A DNA stretch of 64,000 bases from G963663365 sp963663365 (lineage in GTDB: Bacteria > Hinthialibacterota > Hinthialibacteria > Hinthialibacterales > G963663365). How positions within the stretch are numbered: position 1 is the first letter of the stretch; each line of letters begins with the position of its first letter. Both the position numbers and the translations under genes were made by a program. A model generated the notes under the pieces. That model was not told where the DNA came from. It ran no database searches and saw nothing but the letters and a program-made list of their open reading frames with translations. The stretch covers positions 992,001 through 1,056,000 of the forward strand of contig CAXXIH010000004.1 in NCBI GenBank assembly GCA_963663365.2, in the 5' to 3' direction. Of this stretch, positions 54,869 to 64,000 are shown piece by piece.

Positions 54869-57800
54869 TTAACCTTCGAACACATATCGCCCGGCTTGGA
54901 CTTCAAAAACAGCGAAACCATCCTCTTCACGCAGAAACTTGACATACGGCTGATCTGCGGCCGGTTTGCCGCTTTCTTTGACGTTCCGCGGATTTTTGGC
55001 GGGGATATATACCGTCGCTGAAGTGTTTGCGGGTATTTGTACGTTTACAATCAGCTGATCGTTGTCTTGTTTCCATTCCGTTGCGATTTCACCGTGAATG
55101 CTGTCATAAGCCGCGCGGGCGAAGCTGAGTCCACCGCCCGGCCGGGGCCGAATGATGAAGTGTTTGTAAGCGGGGACATCAGGATCGGGATTGATACCGG
55201 CGATATTGCGGTACATCCATTCGCCAACCGCGCCGATGGCATAATGGTTGAACGAATTCATGCCTGTATTCTGAAAGCCACGGCCATCGACCCATCCATC
55301 CCAACGTTCCCAGATGGTGGTTGCGCCGTTATCGATCATGTAACCCCACGAAGGGATCGTGCGGTTGTTAAGGAGTTTGTATGCCACATCCGCATGGCCC
55401 ATCCGCGCCAATTCCATCATCATGCGGTTGGTCGCGACGATACCTGTGGAAATATGCCCATCATATGCATCAATCTTTTCCAACAGATATTTGATCGCTG
55501 TCTCGCGCATGTCATCAGGGATCAATTCAAAGTGCAACGCCAGACCGTAAATGCTTTGGTTATCGCCGCGAATACGTCCGTTTTCATCCACGAACTCACG
55601 TTGAAAAGCCTTTTTGATATCGGCGGCGAGTTGCGCATATTGTTTGGCTTCGGCTGCTTTTCCCAATACGGTTGCCATCTTTGCGACCAGCTCGGTGGAA
55701 TGCGCAAACATAGCCGTTGCCAGAACTTCGCGCGGTGTGTCCGCGCCTTTAGGCCAGTCTTTCAAAATCAGCGTGTCGCCATTCAGCCAATCGCCGTAAT
55801 CGTTACCCCGGCCTTTGATCCAGATCAGCTCGGGGCTTTGACTTTGGACGTATCCGATCCAACGTTTGGCCGATTCGTAATGTTTGCTGAGTAGACGTAC
55901 ATCGGCGTAATTTTCATACATCCGCCAGGGACAGATGATGCCCGCATCCGCCCAGGCGGGGACGCCCACAAACTCGCCTTTCAGCATGCGGGGATTGGGC
56001 GAAAAATCTGAGTATTGGCCGATCTCGGTTTGCGCATCGCGGATATCTTGAATCCATTTGGTAAAGAATCCGGCCATATTCAGATTGAAGCAGGCGGCCT
56101 GGGAGAAAATTTCGGCATCGCCCATCCAGCCCATCCGCTCATCACGTTGGGGGCAGTCTGTGGGTGTGCTGTGCATATTCCCGCGTTGGGTCCAGACGAT
56201 GTTTTCCATCAGTTTGTTTAACATGGGGCTGGAACATTCAAAGCGGCCCACGGGCGGTGATGCGGAATGAAAGACATTCCCGCGTACATCGTTAATAAGC
56301 GGTTTTTCGGGCAATCCGGTCACTTCCACATAACGGAAACCGTGATAGGTAAAATGTGTGTGAAAATCATCCTCATCGGCTTTGCTGAGGATGATGGAGT
56401 TGTGCTGGTAATCGCCGCGCAGGTTTTCAGTGTAGATATTGCCATCGGGTTGAAGCACTTCCGCATGACGGACGGTGACTTTGGTACCGGCGGGGCCGCG
56501 CAGCTTCAGTGAACTGTTGCCGACCATATTCTGCCCGAGATCGAATACATAAACGCCGGGGCTGGGCTCGGTCATCGCGATCGGTTTTAAGACTTGTGTG
56601 ACTTGGATCGGTTCATTGGGTTGGGCGACAAGTTCAGCTTGGACTTTGGGCAGGACTTTTAACAGTTTCCAGGCGCTGTCATCAAAACCGGTTTTGTTCC
56701 AACCGGGCATCGCCTTCCGCGCATCATGATGCTCGCCACGGATAAGGTCCGCTTGGCGGATCGGTCCATCGGTTGTGCCCCGCCAACTGCCATCGGTGGC
56801 AACGATTGTGCGGCTGTCATCCGTGCCTTGGATATGTAGTTCGGCCAGCAATGCCAACCTGTCGCCATACATGCGCATACGGTTGTAAAGACCGACTTGC
56901 CCCGCATACCAACCTTCGCCAAGGATTGCGCCGATGGCGTTATCGCCCTTTTTCAGGAGTTCAGTGACATCGAAAGTCTGAACTTGAATACGCGTGTGGT
57001 AGTCGGTCCATTCGGGCGCGAGGATGTTTTGACCGACGCGTTCTCCATTTATGGTTAACTCAAAAAGACCCAGAGCGGTCACATATACAGTGGCCCGCTG
57101 AATCTCATTTGGAATTTGGAACTCTTTACGGAGGTAGTGTCCGGGACCGGATTCGGGATTTTTTTCATCCCGTGGCTCGGTCAATCCATCACAAAGAAAT
57201 TCCAAGGACCAGGTTTTGACTTCGTGAGAATCGAGCGCCGTGCATGGGCAGCCTTTGGCGATGTTGGTTTCGCCATCAAGTACTTCCAACTCGGCCAGCG
57301 CGAATGCGTATTCATCCCGGTCGGGGACTTTCTGCAGTTTGGTGGCGGTGAACCGCACATAACGCGCTTGCGTTTCCGGAACTGAAAAACGGCGGCTTTC
57401 GGGACCGGGATTGGGCAGGTTTTCTTGAATCAGAATCGGATCTCCGAAATTCATGTCATCCGAAACTTCAACTTTAAAGTTGGACGGGAACAGGTAGCCG
57501 TCTATCGTTTTATCGCGTGAGTAGGCCGGGAAGAGTTCGATAGCATTGAAACGGCGCTTTTTGCCCAAATCGACGATTACCCATTTGGGTGAATCTGGAT
57601 TGGAAGGCGCTTTGCTGTGATAGCCGTGATTACGAACGATGAAGGGTGTCAACGCTTCGGGCATACTCACCCATTGAGCCTGCCAATCGTTGGCATCCAA
57701 AATGCCCATTTCCCAGAGAGCGGGCCGGCTATAGGGGGATGGTTTGCCATCCGCATCCCAGGTGCGGACTTTCCAGAAGTAATAGGTATCCGCCTGAAGC

Positions 57801-58120
57801 GCAGGTCCGGCGTATTCGATCTGGATGCAGCGATCCGAGTCGACTTTGCCGGTGTCCCACACATTGCCTTGTTCGTTGTTTAACTCATCCAAACCGGTGG
57901 AGACCAAAATTTGGTAAGCGGTTTGTTTCGCGCCCCGGCGCGGATCGTTGACTTTCCAGGCCAAGCGTGGAGAGGTTTCCAATAATCCCAAAGGATCGGT
58001 TAAGTACTCGCAGGTCAGTTCCACGGGCTCCGAAGCTGTCTGTGCCGAAGTTGTTGTTGCTGTTATGGCCATGATTGCGATCATCCCGATTGTACTAAGA
58101 ATGGAGAAAAGTGATTTCAT
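54869..58120 (-). CDS. Secreted alpha-L-rhamnosidase (GH78)
   Basis: A 1083-residue exported enzyme. After a signal peptide ending near TTSAQ, the order is an N-terminal fibronectin-like domain (PRLAWKVNDPRRGAKQTAYQI), an inserted discoidin-like (F5/8 type C) domain at about 165-285 (RRFNAIELFPAYSRD), the bacterial rhamnosidase N-domain (AEWTDY-like LAPEWTDYHTRIQ), and a six-hairpin catalytic domain with DCPQRDERMGWMGDAEIFSQA near residues 655-675, where Asp and Glu are the expected catalytic acids. It removes terminal rhamnose from plant or microbial polysaccharides. GAGG lies six bases before the ATG. Confidence 0.95.
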   Translation of the reverse strand: MKSLFSILSTIGMIAIMAITATTTSAQTASEPVELTCEYLTDPLGLLETSPRLAWKVNDPRRGAKQTAYQILVSTGLDELNNEQGNVWDTGKVDSDRCIQIEYAGPALQADTYYFWKVRTWDADGKPSPYSRPALWEMGILDANDWQAQWVSMPEALTPFIVRNHGYHSKAPSNPDSPKWVIVDLGKKRRFNAIELFPAYSRDKTIDGYLFPSNFKVEVSDDMNFGDPILIQENLPNPGPESRRFSVPETQARYVRFTATKLQKVPDRDEYAFALAELEVLDGETNIAKGCPCTALDSHEVKTWSLEFLCDGLTEPRDEKNPESGPGHYLRKEFQIPNEIQRATVYVTALGLFELTINGERVGQNILAPEWTDYHTRIQVQTFDVTELLKKGDNAIGAILGEGWYAGQVGLYNRMRMYGDRLALLAELHIQGTDDSRTIVATDGSWRGTTDGPIRQADLIRGEHHDARKAMPGWNKTGFDDSAWKLLKVLPKVQAELVAQPNEPIQVTQVLKPIAMTEPSPGVYVFDLGQNMVGNSSLKLRGPAGTKVTVRHAEVLQPDGNIYTENLRGDYQHNSIILSKADEDDFHTHFTYHGFRYVEVTGLPEKPLINDVRGNVFHSASPPVGRFECSSPMLNKLMENIVWTQRGNMHSTPTDCPQRDERMGWMGDAEIFSQAACFNLNMAGFFTKWIQDIRDAQTEIGQYSDFSPNPRMLKGEFVGVPAWADAGIICPWRMYENYADVRLLSKHYESAKRWIGYVQSQSPELIWIKGRGNDYGDWLNGDTLILKDWPKGADTPREVLATAMFAHSTELVAKMATVLGKAAEAKQYAQLAADIKKAFQREFVDENGRIRGDNQSIYGLALHFELIPDDMRETAIKYLLEKIDAYDGHISTGIVATNRMMMELARMGHADVAYKLLNNRTIPSWGYMIDNGATTIWERWDGWVDGRGFQNTGMNSFNHYAIGAVGEWMYRNIAGINPDPDVPAYKHFIIRPRPGGGLSFARAAYDSIHGEIATEWKQDNDQLIVNVQIPANTSATVYIPAKNPRNVKESGKPAADQPYVKFLREEDGFAVFEVQAGRYVFEG

Positions 58121-58207
58121 TGGAGCCTCACTAAAATTAGATTTTTAAACGGCCGGTGGCATAGGAATTAGAACGAATTTAGCGGAACAGTGATTTTTGA
58201 AGAACCG

Positions 58208-59740
58208 CTAATCGGACTGGTCGAGAATTGTGCGCACTGTTTGAAGAAGCTTTTCCAACTCGAATGGTTTTTCGATGATGGTGCAAACATCGTCCAATGT
58301 AGATAAATCGACCGGGTATCCCGTAAATGCGATGGCTTTGGCATCCGGCGCGATACGGTGTATTTCTTTTAGGGCATCTTGGCCCGTCATGACGGGCATC
58401 GATAAATCCATCAATATGAGTTCGATTTCTTGGCGGTGGGCTTGGTAAAGTTTAACACCTTCGTTTCCATCACTTGCCAAGAGGACTTTGTAGCCGTGCT
58501 CCTGCAGAATTTCGCCGGTTGTTTCGCGGATTTTCTCTTCATCATCGACAAGCAGGATCGTTTCGGTTCCATGGGGGATTCCATTGGACAGGAGGGCTTG
58601 TCCGCCATCGGCAACGGCCAATACATCCTCGACACAGGGCAGACACAGCCGGAATGTTGTGCCTTTTGCGGGTTGTGTGTCACATTCCACAAATCCGTGA
58701 TGACGCTGGATAATGCCATAGACCGTGGCCAATCCGAGCCCCGTACCCTTGCCTACCGGTTTCGTGGTGAAGAACGGCTCGAAAATATGGCGGCGGATTT
58801 CTTCATCCATCCCGGGGCCGTTATCGGAAACCGAAACACAAACAAACATGCCGGGGTTTACACCGGGATACAGTTTTGAAGTCTGAGGCAGGACTTCAAT
58901 CGGTTTTACGGCAATCCCGATACAAGGATTCTCGACACGATCTTGCATTGTCTCGACGGCATCGCGGGCATTGATACAGAGATTGAGAATGGCCTGATAA
59001 ATTTGACCGGGATCCCCCATGATCCATTGAACATCTTTAGGTGTATCAATCGTCAATTCGGTTTTTTGTGCGAATGTCGATTCACAGACTTCTCCGACAT
59101 CAGCCACAATGGCATTGATTGAAACCAGTTTGCGTGTGGGTTCACCTTTTCGAGAAAACAAAACCAGCTCATGGGTTAGTTTGGCGGCGCGGCGGCTGGA
59201 TTTCAGCGCGGCCTCGATTTGTTTTTTTATTGCTCCCTCGGCCTTGCGTTGAGCGAGATTGAGGTTGCCGATCACGCCGGTGAGGATGTTGTTGAAGTTA
59301 TGGGATATGCCGGCGGTGAGCTGACCGAGAGCTTCCATTTTTTGGAGATGCAAAATCCGCTCTTCACTTCTACGCAACGCTTCTTGGGCCTGGTCACGTT
59401 GCCGTATAGCGCGGTAGATCAGTTCGCAAATTACGCCTGAAAATACCAAAACAAAAACCAGCACAGTGTAAGACCAGAAAAGATCCGTGTTGAAATGAGC
59501 AATGGTAAGTGCGGATACAGTAGCGGCGATTGCGGAAGTGGAAATATAGACCCAACGCTCATAAAAAAAGGCCGCATAAAACATGGGCGCAACCAAGATC
59601 ACCAGGCTATCCAAAATGCTATGGGCCAAATCATGGTTCCAATACAGGTGGCACAGCACCAGATTGATACTCAATACCGCTGCAAAAAGTGCTGAACCCA
59701 GCAGAAAGAGCGTGGTCTCACGCATTTTGGATTTGGCCAT
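58208..59740 (-). CDS. Hybrid sensor histidine kinase with response-regulator domain
   Basis: About 510 residues: four or five N-terminal transmembrane helices, a coiled coil (RQRDQAQEALRRSEER), HisKA with MEALGQLTAGISHNFNNIL (His phosphorylation site), HATPase_c with NLCINARDA, VSDNGPGMDEE and GKGTGLGLATVYGI, and a C-terminal receiver domain (LLVDDEEKIRE, LILMDLSMPVMTG, IIEKPFEL) with the phosphoacceptor Asp. The signal is unknown. I prefer ATG 59740 because the longer frame to 59908 overlaps the promoter and leader of the divergent pseudopilin; no clear ribosome-binding site decides it. No partner output regulator is nearby. Confidence 0.88.
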   Translation of the reverse strand: MAKSKMRETTLFLLGSALFAAVLSINLVLCHLYWNHDLAHSILDSLVILVAPMFYAAFFYERWVYISTSAIAATVSALTIAHFNTDLFWSYTVLVFVLVFSGVICELIYRAIRQRDQAQEALRRSEERILHLQKMEALGQLTAGISHNFNNILTGVIGNLNLAQRKAEGAIKKQIEAALKSSRRAAKLTHELVLFSRKGEPTRKLVSINAIVADVGEVCESTFAQKTELTIDTPKDVQWIMGDPGQIYQAILNLCINARDAVETMQDRVENPCIGIAVKPIEVLPQTSKLYPGVNPGMFVCVSVSDNGPGMDEEIRRHIFEPFFTTKPVGKGTGLGLATVYGIIQRHHGFVECDTQPAKGTTFRLCLPCVEDVLAVADGGQALLSNGIPHGTETILLVDDEEKIRETTGEILQEHGYKVLLASDGNEGVKLYQAHRQEIELILMDLSMPVMTGQDALKEIHRIAPDAKAIAFTGYPVDLSTLDDVCTIIEKPFELEKLLQTVRTILDQSD

Positions 59741-59940
59741 CAGCGCTCGTTTAAGCCTCTCATCTGCAACAAAGCGGTTCCTCACGGCAATGCAGTATAA
59801 CCGATACGGCAAAGATCCACCATTACCAAAAACCGCTGCACACCGGGAGACAATGCAAAAGATTTTATGGTAAAATCGCTTCGATTGCAGCACGGTTTCG
59901 CAAAACATTGTTTTTAATCCGGAGAGGTGATTTGAAAAAC

Positions 59941-60489
59941 ATGTTCAAAAAAACGAAACGCGCCTTTACACTGATCGAACTATTAATTGTTGTTGCCATT
60001 ATCGGGATTCTGGCTGCGATTGCCGTACCGAATTTTGCCCGGGCGCGTCTGCGGGCGCAGGTCACACGGGTAATTCGCGATATGCGCACCATGGATCAAC
60101 AAATCCGCATCTATTGGTTGGATAATAACCGTCCACCGGTTTCCGATTATGTTTTAGGTACGAACAGCATCATTCGGCTATCGACGCCCATTGCCTATTT
60201 AGGAACGATTCCCATCGATCCTTTCCGCGAAAGCAACGAGGAGATGAAAGTAGCCCGCGGCGATTTTTATAACTACTGGTACAACGAAGAGGATCCATCC
60301 GGCCGGTATAATACGGGCGGCACTCAATGGAATTCACAACGTTGGGAGATTTATTTGCTTTCGCTGGGGCCGGGATTCAAAGAAGAGTATATGTGGTTAA
60401 CGTACAACCCCAGCAATGGGATTGTCTCTAACGGGACCATTCGTTATTTCAGCCCGGGGCGGGCTTCCGATTGGCAGGATGCTTTGTAG
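59941..60489 (+). CDS. Type II secretion pseudopilin-like protein (second copy)
   Basis: About 182 residues. MFKKTKRAFTLIELLIVV is a class III prepilin signal cleaved before Phe; here the residue at -1 is Ala rather than Gly. The helix is followed by ARARLRAQVTRVIRDMRTMD, closely resembling the paralogue at 3325, and both end in a motif with NPSNGIVSNGT/NSTNGLISNGD, so they belong to one family. GGAGAGG lies upstream; a TTG at 59932 is an alternative start with closer spacing. It is divergent from the histidine kinase. Confidence 0.88.
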   Translation: MFKKTKRAFTLIELLIVVAIIGILAAIAVPNFARARLRAQVTRVIRDMRTMDQQIRIYWLDNNRPPVSDYVLGTNSIIRLSTPIAYLGTIPIDPFRESNEEMKVARGDFYNYWYNEEDPSGRYNTGGTQWNSQRWEIYLLSLGPGFKEEYMWLTYNPSNGIVSNGTIRYFSPGRASDWQDAL

Positions 60490-60770
60490 GGCCGGCCGGG
60501 GGAGCCCCGTGGCAAATTGCCTACCGGCCCACGATTTCGGGGTGTGGGTGAGGGATGTATTTGGTCCGCACCCTGCGGGGCGCCGCTGGTAGCGGCGAGA
60601 AAGTAGAGAGGAGAGAGGAGAAAGATGCGGGGGAGTTTTTATGGATTAGCAAACCTTTTTACCGCCTCTTGTGCTGACGCACCCAGACAAGCGAGTTGTC
60701 TGGGCCACCCCATAGAGAACCATGTTTAGCTTAGAACAAGAAATAACCCGGCGGGAGCCTCAGTCTCACC
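60490..60770. repeat. Mosaic intergenic repeat tract 13
   Basis: CCCCGTGGCAAATTGCCTACCGG, CACGATTTCGGGGTGTG, CGCACCCTGCGGGGCGCCGC, TGGTAGCGGCGAGAAAGTAG, CGCCTCTTGTGCTGACGCAC with CCCAGACAA/TTGTCTGGG and GGGCCACCCC (about 60663-60710). No gene is seen. Confidence 0.85.
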
Positions 60771-60836
60771 ACAGGTAATCATAGGGAAGTTTTGAGCTAT
60801 TTTGTGTTATCGAATGTCAGGGCCGGGGGAGCTTGC

Positions 60837-62120
60837 TTACGCCTTGTTTGCTTGTGCGCGTCGTTTGCGGGCCGCAAACTCGGGCGCTTCTTTTATACAG
60901 GTTCCCAGCACTTTGAAACCTTGCCAAACCAGCTTCAGCGTCCCACGGACAAAGCCGGCCGGTTTTTCGCCGACATCTTTCCAGCCCTTGTCATCCGGTT
61001 GGACATTTTCCCAGTTGTGGAACAATCGCCCCCATTCACTGGTTAAAGCTTCCCGGACACGCGGATTTCCATTTTTGGGATACCAATACATATCGTGGAA
61101 AACCACGCTGGCGATATAGGACCATGGCGCCAGCCAGGTTTTGAGCGACCATTCGACAACATTCTTGAGGCGGCCCCAGTAGATTTTGTGCTGCATCTTG
61201 GCCGCGAACGTGATGTTTTTCATGGGGCCTTCAAACTGCCAGTTTTCTTTGGCGACCTCGGCATCGCCCACAACCTCGATTTCGCGCGGATCGCCGCAGC
61301 CAAGCCCTTTTTCATGTGCCAAACGCACATATTTGAGATCATCAAGCGGATTGAAGCCCATTAGTTTGGCCGCCATGGCATCGATGGCCACTTGGTCAGA
61401 CGAGGCTAAGAGGACATTTTTGACATGAGGAATCATGCACCGAGGCCCGGGGCCATCCCCCACGAAGGTTCCATCCATGACAGCGAACACACCAGCATGA
61501 ATCTTCTTCTGAATCATCAAGAGGTCCACCAGGGTTTCGTGAATAACTGGGTGGGTCCAATGCCGATGCTCATTCAGCAAACCACCGAAAGCGTTTTTCA
61601 TTGCTCCTGTAGTCGTTGTGAAGACATGGGTTTTGACGGTGGGAAGATGAATGATGTTTTCGCCTAAAAATCGTTTAGGAATCGAAAAACCTTGGGGATA
61701 GACCTCATTTAGACAGATAAATTGATCAGCCAGTTCGCCGACCGCATCTCGAATGTTGAGCCATTCTTCCCCCCCCTCATATAAGTGGATATTTCGCAAT
61801 CCGTGGGCTTCAACGACATTAACTTGCTTATTTTCGCGCTCGCCAAGGTGAGCATCGATGACGACTGTACGATTATGGCAGGCGTGAATCAGGTCCGGAT
61901 TGAAACCATCCCGTTTCATGCCCCGGATTACACCCTCGAGCTGCCAAGGAGTTGTTGAACTACCCGGGTAGAAGAAATGCCAGCTGATATTGACTTTAAG
62001 CGCTGTATCGGCGTTTTTGTCCAACACATCCTGGTAACCGGCCAGGTTCATAACCCGGTGATAATCTTCAAGGACAGTTTCGGGGCTTGTGCGTACAATG
62101 GCAACTTTTGATGCGGACAC
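60837..62120 (-). CDS. DUF362 domain-containing protein
   Basis: A 427-residue protein of the DUF362 family. MSASKVAIVRTSPETVLEDY and LKVNISWHFFYPGSSTTPW match the N-terminal fold; HLPTVKTHVFTTTTGAMKNAFGGLL is the central signature and VLLASSDQVAIDAMAAKLMGFNP the second. There is no ferredoxin-type 4Cys motif, so it is not a fusion with an iron-sulfur domain. Its biochemical role is unknown. Start at ATG 62120. It is bordered by a mosaic repeat and the DnaA-box region. Confidence 0.9.
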   Translation of the reverse strand: MSASKVAIVRTSPETVLEDYHRVMNLAGYQDVLDKNADTALKVNISWHFFYPGSSTTPWQLEGVIRGMKRDGFNPDLIHACHNRTVVIDAHLGERENKQVNVVEAHGLRNIHLYEGGEEWLNIRDAVGELADQFICLNEVYPQGFSIPKRFLGENIIHLPTVKTHVFTTTTGAMKNAFGGLLNEHRHWTHPVIHETLVDLLMIQKKIHAGVFAVMDGTFVGDGPGPRCMIPHVKNVLLASSDQVAIDAMAAKLMGFNPLDDLKYVRLAHEKGLGCGDPREIEVVGDAEVAKENWQFEGPMKNITFAAKMQHKIYWGRLKNVVEWSLKTWLAPWSYIASVVFHDMYWYPKNGNPRVREALTSEWGRLFHNWENVQPDDKGWKDVGEKPAGFVRGTLKLVWQGFKVLGTCIKEAPEFAARKRRAQANKA

Positions 62121-62766
62121 GGTTTTTCAATCCTAAATTCAAACGACCTGATGCAGCGGTTCACTACTAAGTGGAAATATAGCCAAAATTACTCAGATTG
62201 GCTCAGTGAGCCAATAGACTCCCCCTTCTTGTCTGCAATTGGAACCCATCTGGTGAGGATATGCTTTCTGCAATGAGCGAGCGATTCTTCGCCAAAATCC
62301 GATTCGAATTCTTCCGCCGATCTCCTATGGATGGCTGCTATTACACGTGATGCTTTCACGGCTACATCTGTAAATAGGCCTATGAATGGGTCTTCATCCT
62401 CAGCTTATCCACAGGCAGTAGGCCTGTAAGTTGTTTGGAAACAGTTAGTACGCAATTGGGTGTAGACGTTTTTTGTCTACGGATTCGTACAAACTACTAG
62501 AGCTTCGTGTTTCGCTATAAAGGTAACAACTGCATTGTCCGAATCATGGGCAATTCAAGCGCCGACAAGCCAGGCACGACAGCTGCTTAGTGTACTTGAT
62601 ATCGGCCCAAGGGCCTTTTGAGGAAGGTAATTTGTTGCTTACAGCCATCAGAATGCGGCATTTTATGCCGTCCACAGGGGCTGTTGTGAGTGCTTGTGGA
62701 AAAGATGTGGAGATTACACCAAGTGTTATTTATAACTTATTGATATTTAAAAGCTTATAGTCGTAT
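62121..62766. other. Intergenic region with DnaA boxes and an AT-rich stretch (origin candidate)
   Basis: About 650 bases without a gene. TTATCCACA at 62405-62413 is a perfect DnaA box, with another at 63181-63189 just downstream. Weaker sites are TGTGGAAAA (62695-62703) and TGTGGAGAT (62706-62714). They are followed by an AT-rich stretch (about 62714-62760). Two small hairpins occur (GTAGACG...TGTCTAC at 62462-62480 and CGGCATTTTATGCCG at 62656). It could be a chromosomal origin, or a DnaA-regulated region. Confidence 0.4.
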
Positions 62767-62832
62767 GTGACTGTGTGTATTCATTGGGGATGGGCCGAGG
62801 ATCCCAAATGTTATATGGAAGAGGCCTGTCCA

Positions 62833-63156
62833 ATGATCATGCTACGATCCTATCAGTACCTGGAACTGACCTACAAAATCTCAAAATTCCTATTAGCCAT
62901 CGGCGGCAAAAGAGCCCAACGTGCAATACAGGCTTACCGTCCAAGTCTTGAATTGGCGATCTCAGAATGGATCAACCATCAAGATATGACGACACGCCGG
63001 TCGCTCCGGGCGGCGATTTACGACCTTGTAGAAGCTTCTGTTGAGCCGGCGAGAGTTGATGCAGCCATCGAAAATATCGACCGAATTCTCGGTTTGAGCC
63101 TTCCTCACGCCGAAATTGAGGCTCGTTTGGCGTTTCCGAGCAAAATTCCCGGCTGA
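62833..63156 (+). CDS. Small hypothetical protein
   Basis: About 107 residues if started at ATG 62833, which has GAGG eight bases upstream; the frame is open 22 codons further to a GTG without such a site. The protein is helical and basic in the middle (LAIGGKRAQRAIQAYRPS, DMTTRRSLRAAIYDLVEAS). It lies between the two perfect DnaA boxes. I recognise no family. Confidence 0.55.
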   Translation: MIMLRSYQYLELTYKISKFLLAIGGKRAQRAIQAYRPSLELAISEWINHQDMTTRRSLRAAIYDLVEASVEPARVDAAIENIDRILGLSLPHAEIEARLAFPSKIPG

Positions 63157-63311
63157 AATGGCAGGATAAATACTCACCGGTTATCCACAGGCGTCTTTGT
63201 GAATGGTGCAAGCTGCAATCCCGCAGGAAAATACCGTTTGGGGCGCTTTCCGGATGGATTCCGGGCGTGCATCCATTGGGAGCATGGCCATCCTGCGCTA
63301 TTTTCCGGCCC

Positions 63312-63986
63312 ATGACCACTCTTGAAACAAAATCCGCCGAATTAAAACGGGCGGTTATTTTTGACTGTGACGGTGTGCTGGTTGACAGTGAGCCGATTGG
63401 ATTAAAGCTTTTGGGCGAAGCGTTGCAGCATTTCGGTTTCGATCCCAGCGAATACGATCTGGAACGGTTTTGCGGGCGGACCGATGCCGAATCGATCTTG
63501 GAACTGTGCGAAGAAACAGGCCGTGAAATCGATCTCAATGCTTACTTGGAGCACAAACTGGAAGTGTACCTGCAGGGTGTCGAAACTTGCGGTTTGGAAC
63601 CCTTTGAGGGAGTACCCGAGTTGATCCGGGAACTGGCCAGGTCGGGATTCGCAATTGGTGTGGCCTCATCCGGACCACCCCGGAAGATCGCAGCGAACCT
63701 CCGCGCATCAGGATTGAATGGCGAGCTGCAGGTAATTGTGAGTGCCGAAGAGGTAGAGCGCGGCAAACCAGCACCGGATGTTTTTTTAGAAGCCGCGAGA
63801 AGACTGGGCGTTCAGCCGGAGATGTGCTCTGTTGTTGAAGACGCGCCAGCAGGACTGCATGCGGCCAAGGCCGCTGGGATGCGTGCCGTGGCGGTGGCCC
63901 ATACCTTCACGGTTGAAGAGTTGGAACCATTGGCGGATCTAGCTGTGGAGCATATTCGGCGACTGACGCTTGAAGATCTCAGTTGA
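63312..63986 (+). CDS. HAD-family sugar phosphatase/phosphoglucomutase-like protein
   Basis: About 224 residues. AVIFDCDGVLVDSEPIG holds the catalytic Asp pair (DxD) and the start of the helical cap, ASSGPPRKIAANL supplies the Ser/Thr motif, RGKPAPDVFLEAARRL the Lys, and VVEDAPAGLHAAKAAGM the acidic metal ligands. This is the beta-phosphoglucomutase/GPH subclass acting on sugar phosphates or glycolate phosphate. ATG 63312 is chosen over an upstream in-frame start for its match to the family N-terminus. The ribosome-binding site is weak. Confidence 0.92.
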   Translation: MTTLETKSAELKRAVIFDCDGVLVDSEPIGLKLLGEALQHFGFDPSEYDLERFCGRTDAESILELCEETGREIDLNAYLEHKLEVYLQGVETCGLEPFEGVPELIRELARSGFAIGVASSGPPRKIAANLRASGLNGELQVIVSAEEVERGKPAPDVFLEAARRLGVQPEMCSVVEDAPAGLHAAKAAGMRAVAVAHTFTVEELEPLADLAVEHIRRLTLEDLS

Positions 63987-64000
63987 GGATTGGCGGATAG

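Noticed and set aside
58179..58211. Terminator between the kinase and rhamnosidase genes (TTAGCGG/CCGCTAA)
   Set aside because: The arms are only seven bases with a 19-base loop and no T-tract in a useful position.
59741..59908. N-terminal extension of the histidine kinase
   Set aside because: It has no ribosome-binding site, overlaps the divergent pseudopilin promoter region and adds no recognisable domain.

Overview
The window looks like chromosomal DNA from an uncultured, diderm, free-living bacterium. It carries Tat and lipoprotein export signals, two type II pseudopilin-like proteins, secreted proteins with Thr-Pro-rich linkers, an alpha-L-rhamnosidase, Gfo/Idh/MocA and DUF362 proteins and a sulfatase remnant. 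This mix resembles candidate phyla such as Sumerlaeota (BRC1) or Hydrogenedentota, but I could not run a phylogeny of the 16S gene at 33380-34943, so the assignment is tentative.

Layout. 0-5.4 kb: metabolic genes (a HisC-like aminotransferase followed by a sugar phosphate isomerase, a pseudopilin, an oxidoreductase). 5.4-6.5 kb: a complete IS630-family element. 6.7-8.7 kb: a VKOR-DsbA fusion and ogt. 8.7-12.1 kb: a DnaA-box-like intergenic region, dnaN and a CgeB-type glycosyltransferase, both broken by single-base homopolymer insertions. 12.5-13.4 kb: a HigBA-like toxin-antitoxin pair with a frameshifted toxin. 14-32.8 kb: aminotransferase, M3 oligopeptidase, two large membrane glycosyltransferase-like proteins, BASS transporter, orphan adenine methylase, queE, peptide-binding lipoprotein, a Pro-rich secreted protein and a TauE/SafE exporter. 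33.0-35.14 kb: a 16S rRNA gene that forms its own transcription unit, with no 23S, 5S or tRNA, bounded by a pre-rRNA processing stem and a terminator. 35.2-38.4 kb: a second IS630 element, a DUF1858 protein and a RES-Xre toxin-antitoxin pair. 38.7-51.7 kb: phosphodiesterase, aconitase, M48 protease, a large PPC/NHL-like secreted protein, a metallopeptidase-WD40 fusion and MarC. 52.5-62.1 kb: a Tat-exported FucI-like protein, GH78 rhamnosidase, hybrid histidine kinase, pseudopilin and DUF362 protein. 62.1-64 kb: an intergenic region with consensus DnaA boxes, a small unknown protein and a HAD phosphatase.

The most unusual feature is a family of GC-rich mosaic repeats that fills most of the longer intergenic gaps (about 14 tracts). 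They are assembled from a small set of modules. Several modules form hairpins whose two arms change together between copies while the flanks stay the same. The repeats also serve as landing sites for both IS630 copies and for a MITE with a 6-bp target duplication, contain a tandem duplication at 17.2-17.9 kb, and supply the C-terminal codons of the M3 oligopeptidase. The clustering of frameshifts in 9.2-12.8 kb suggests either a local consensus-quality problem or real gene decay.
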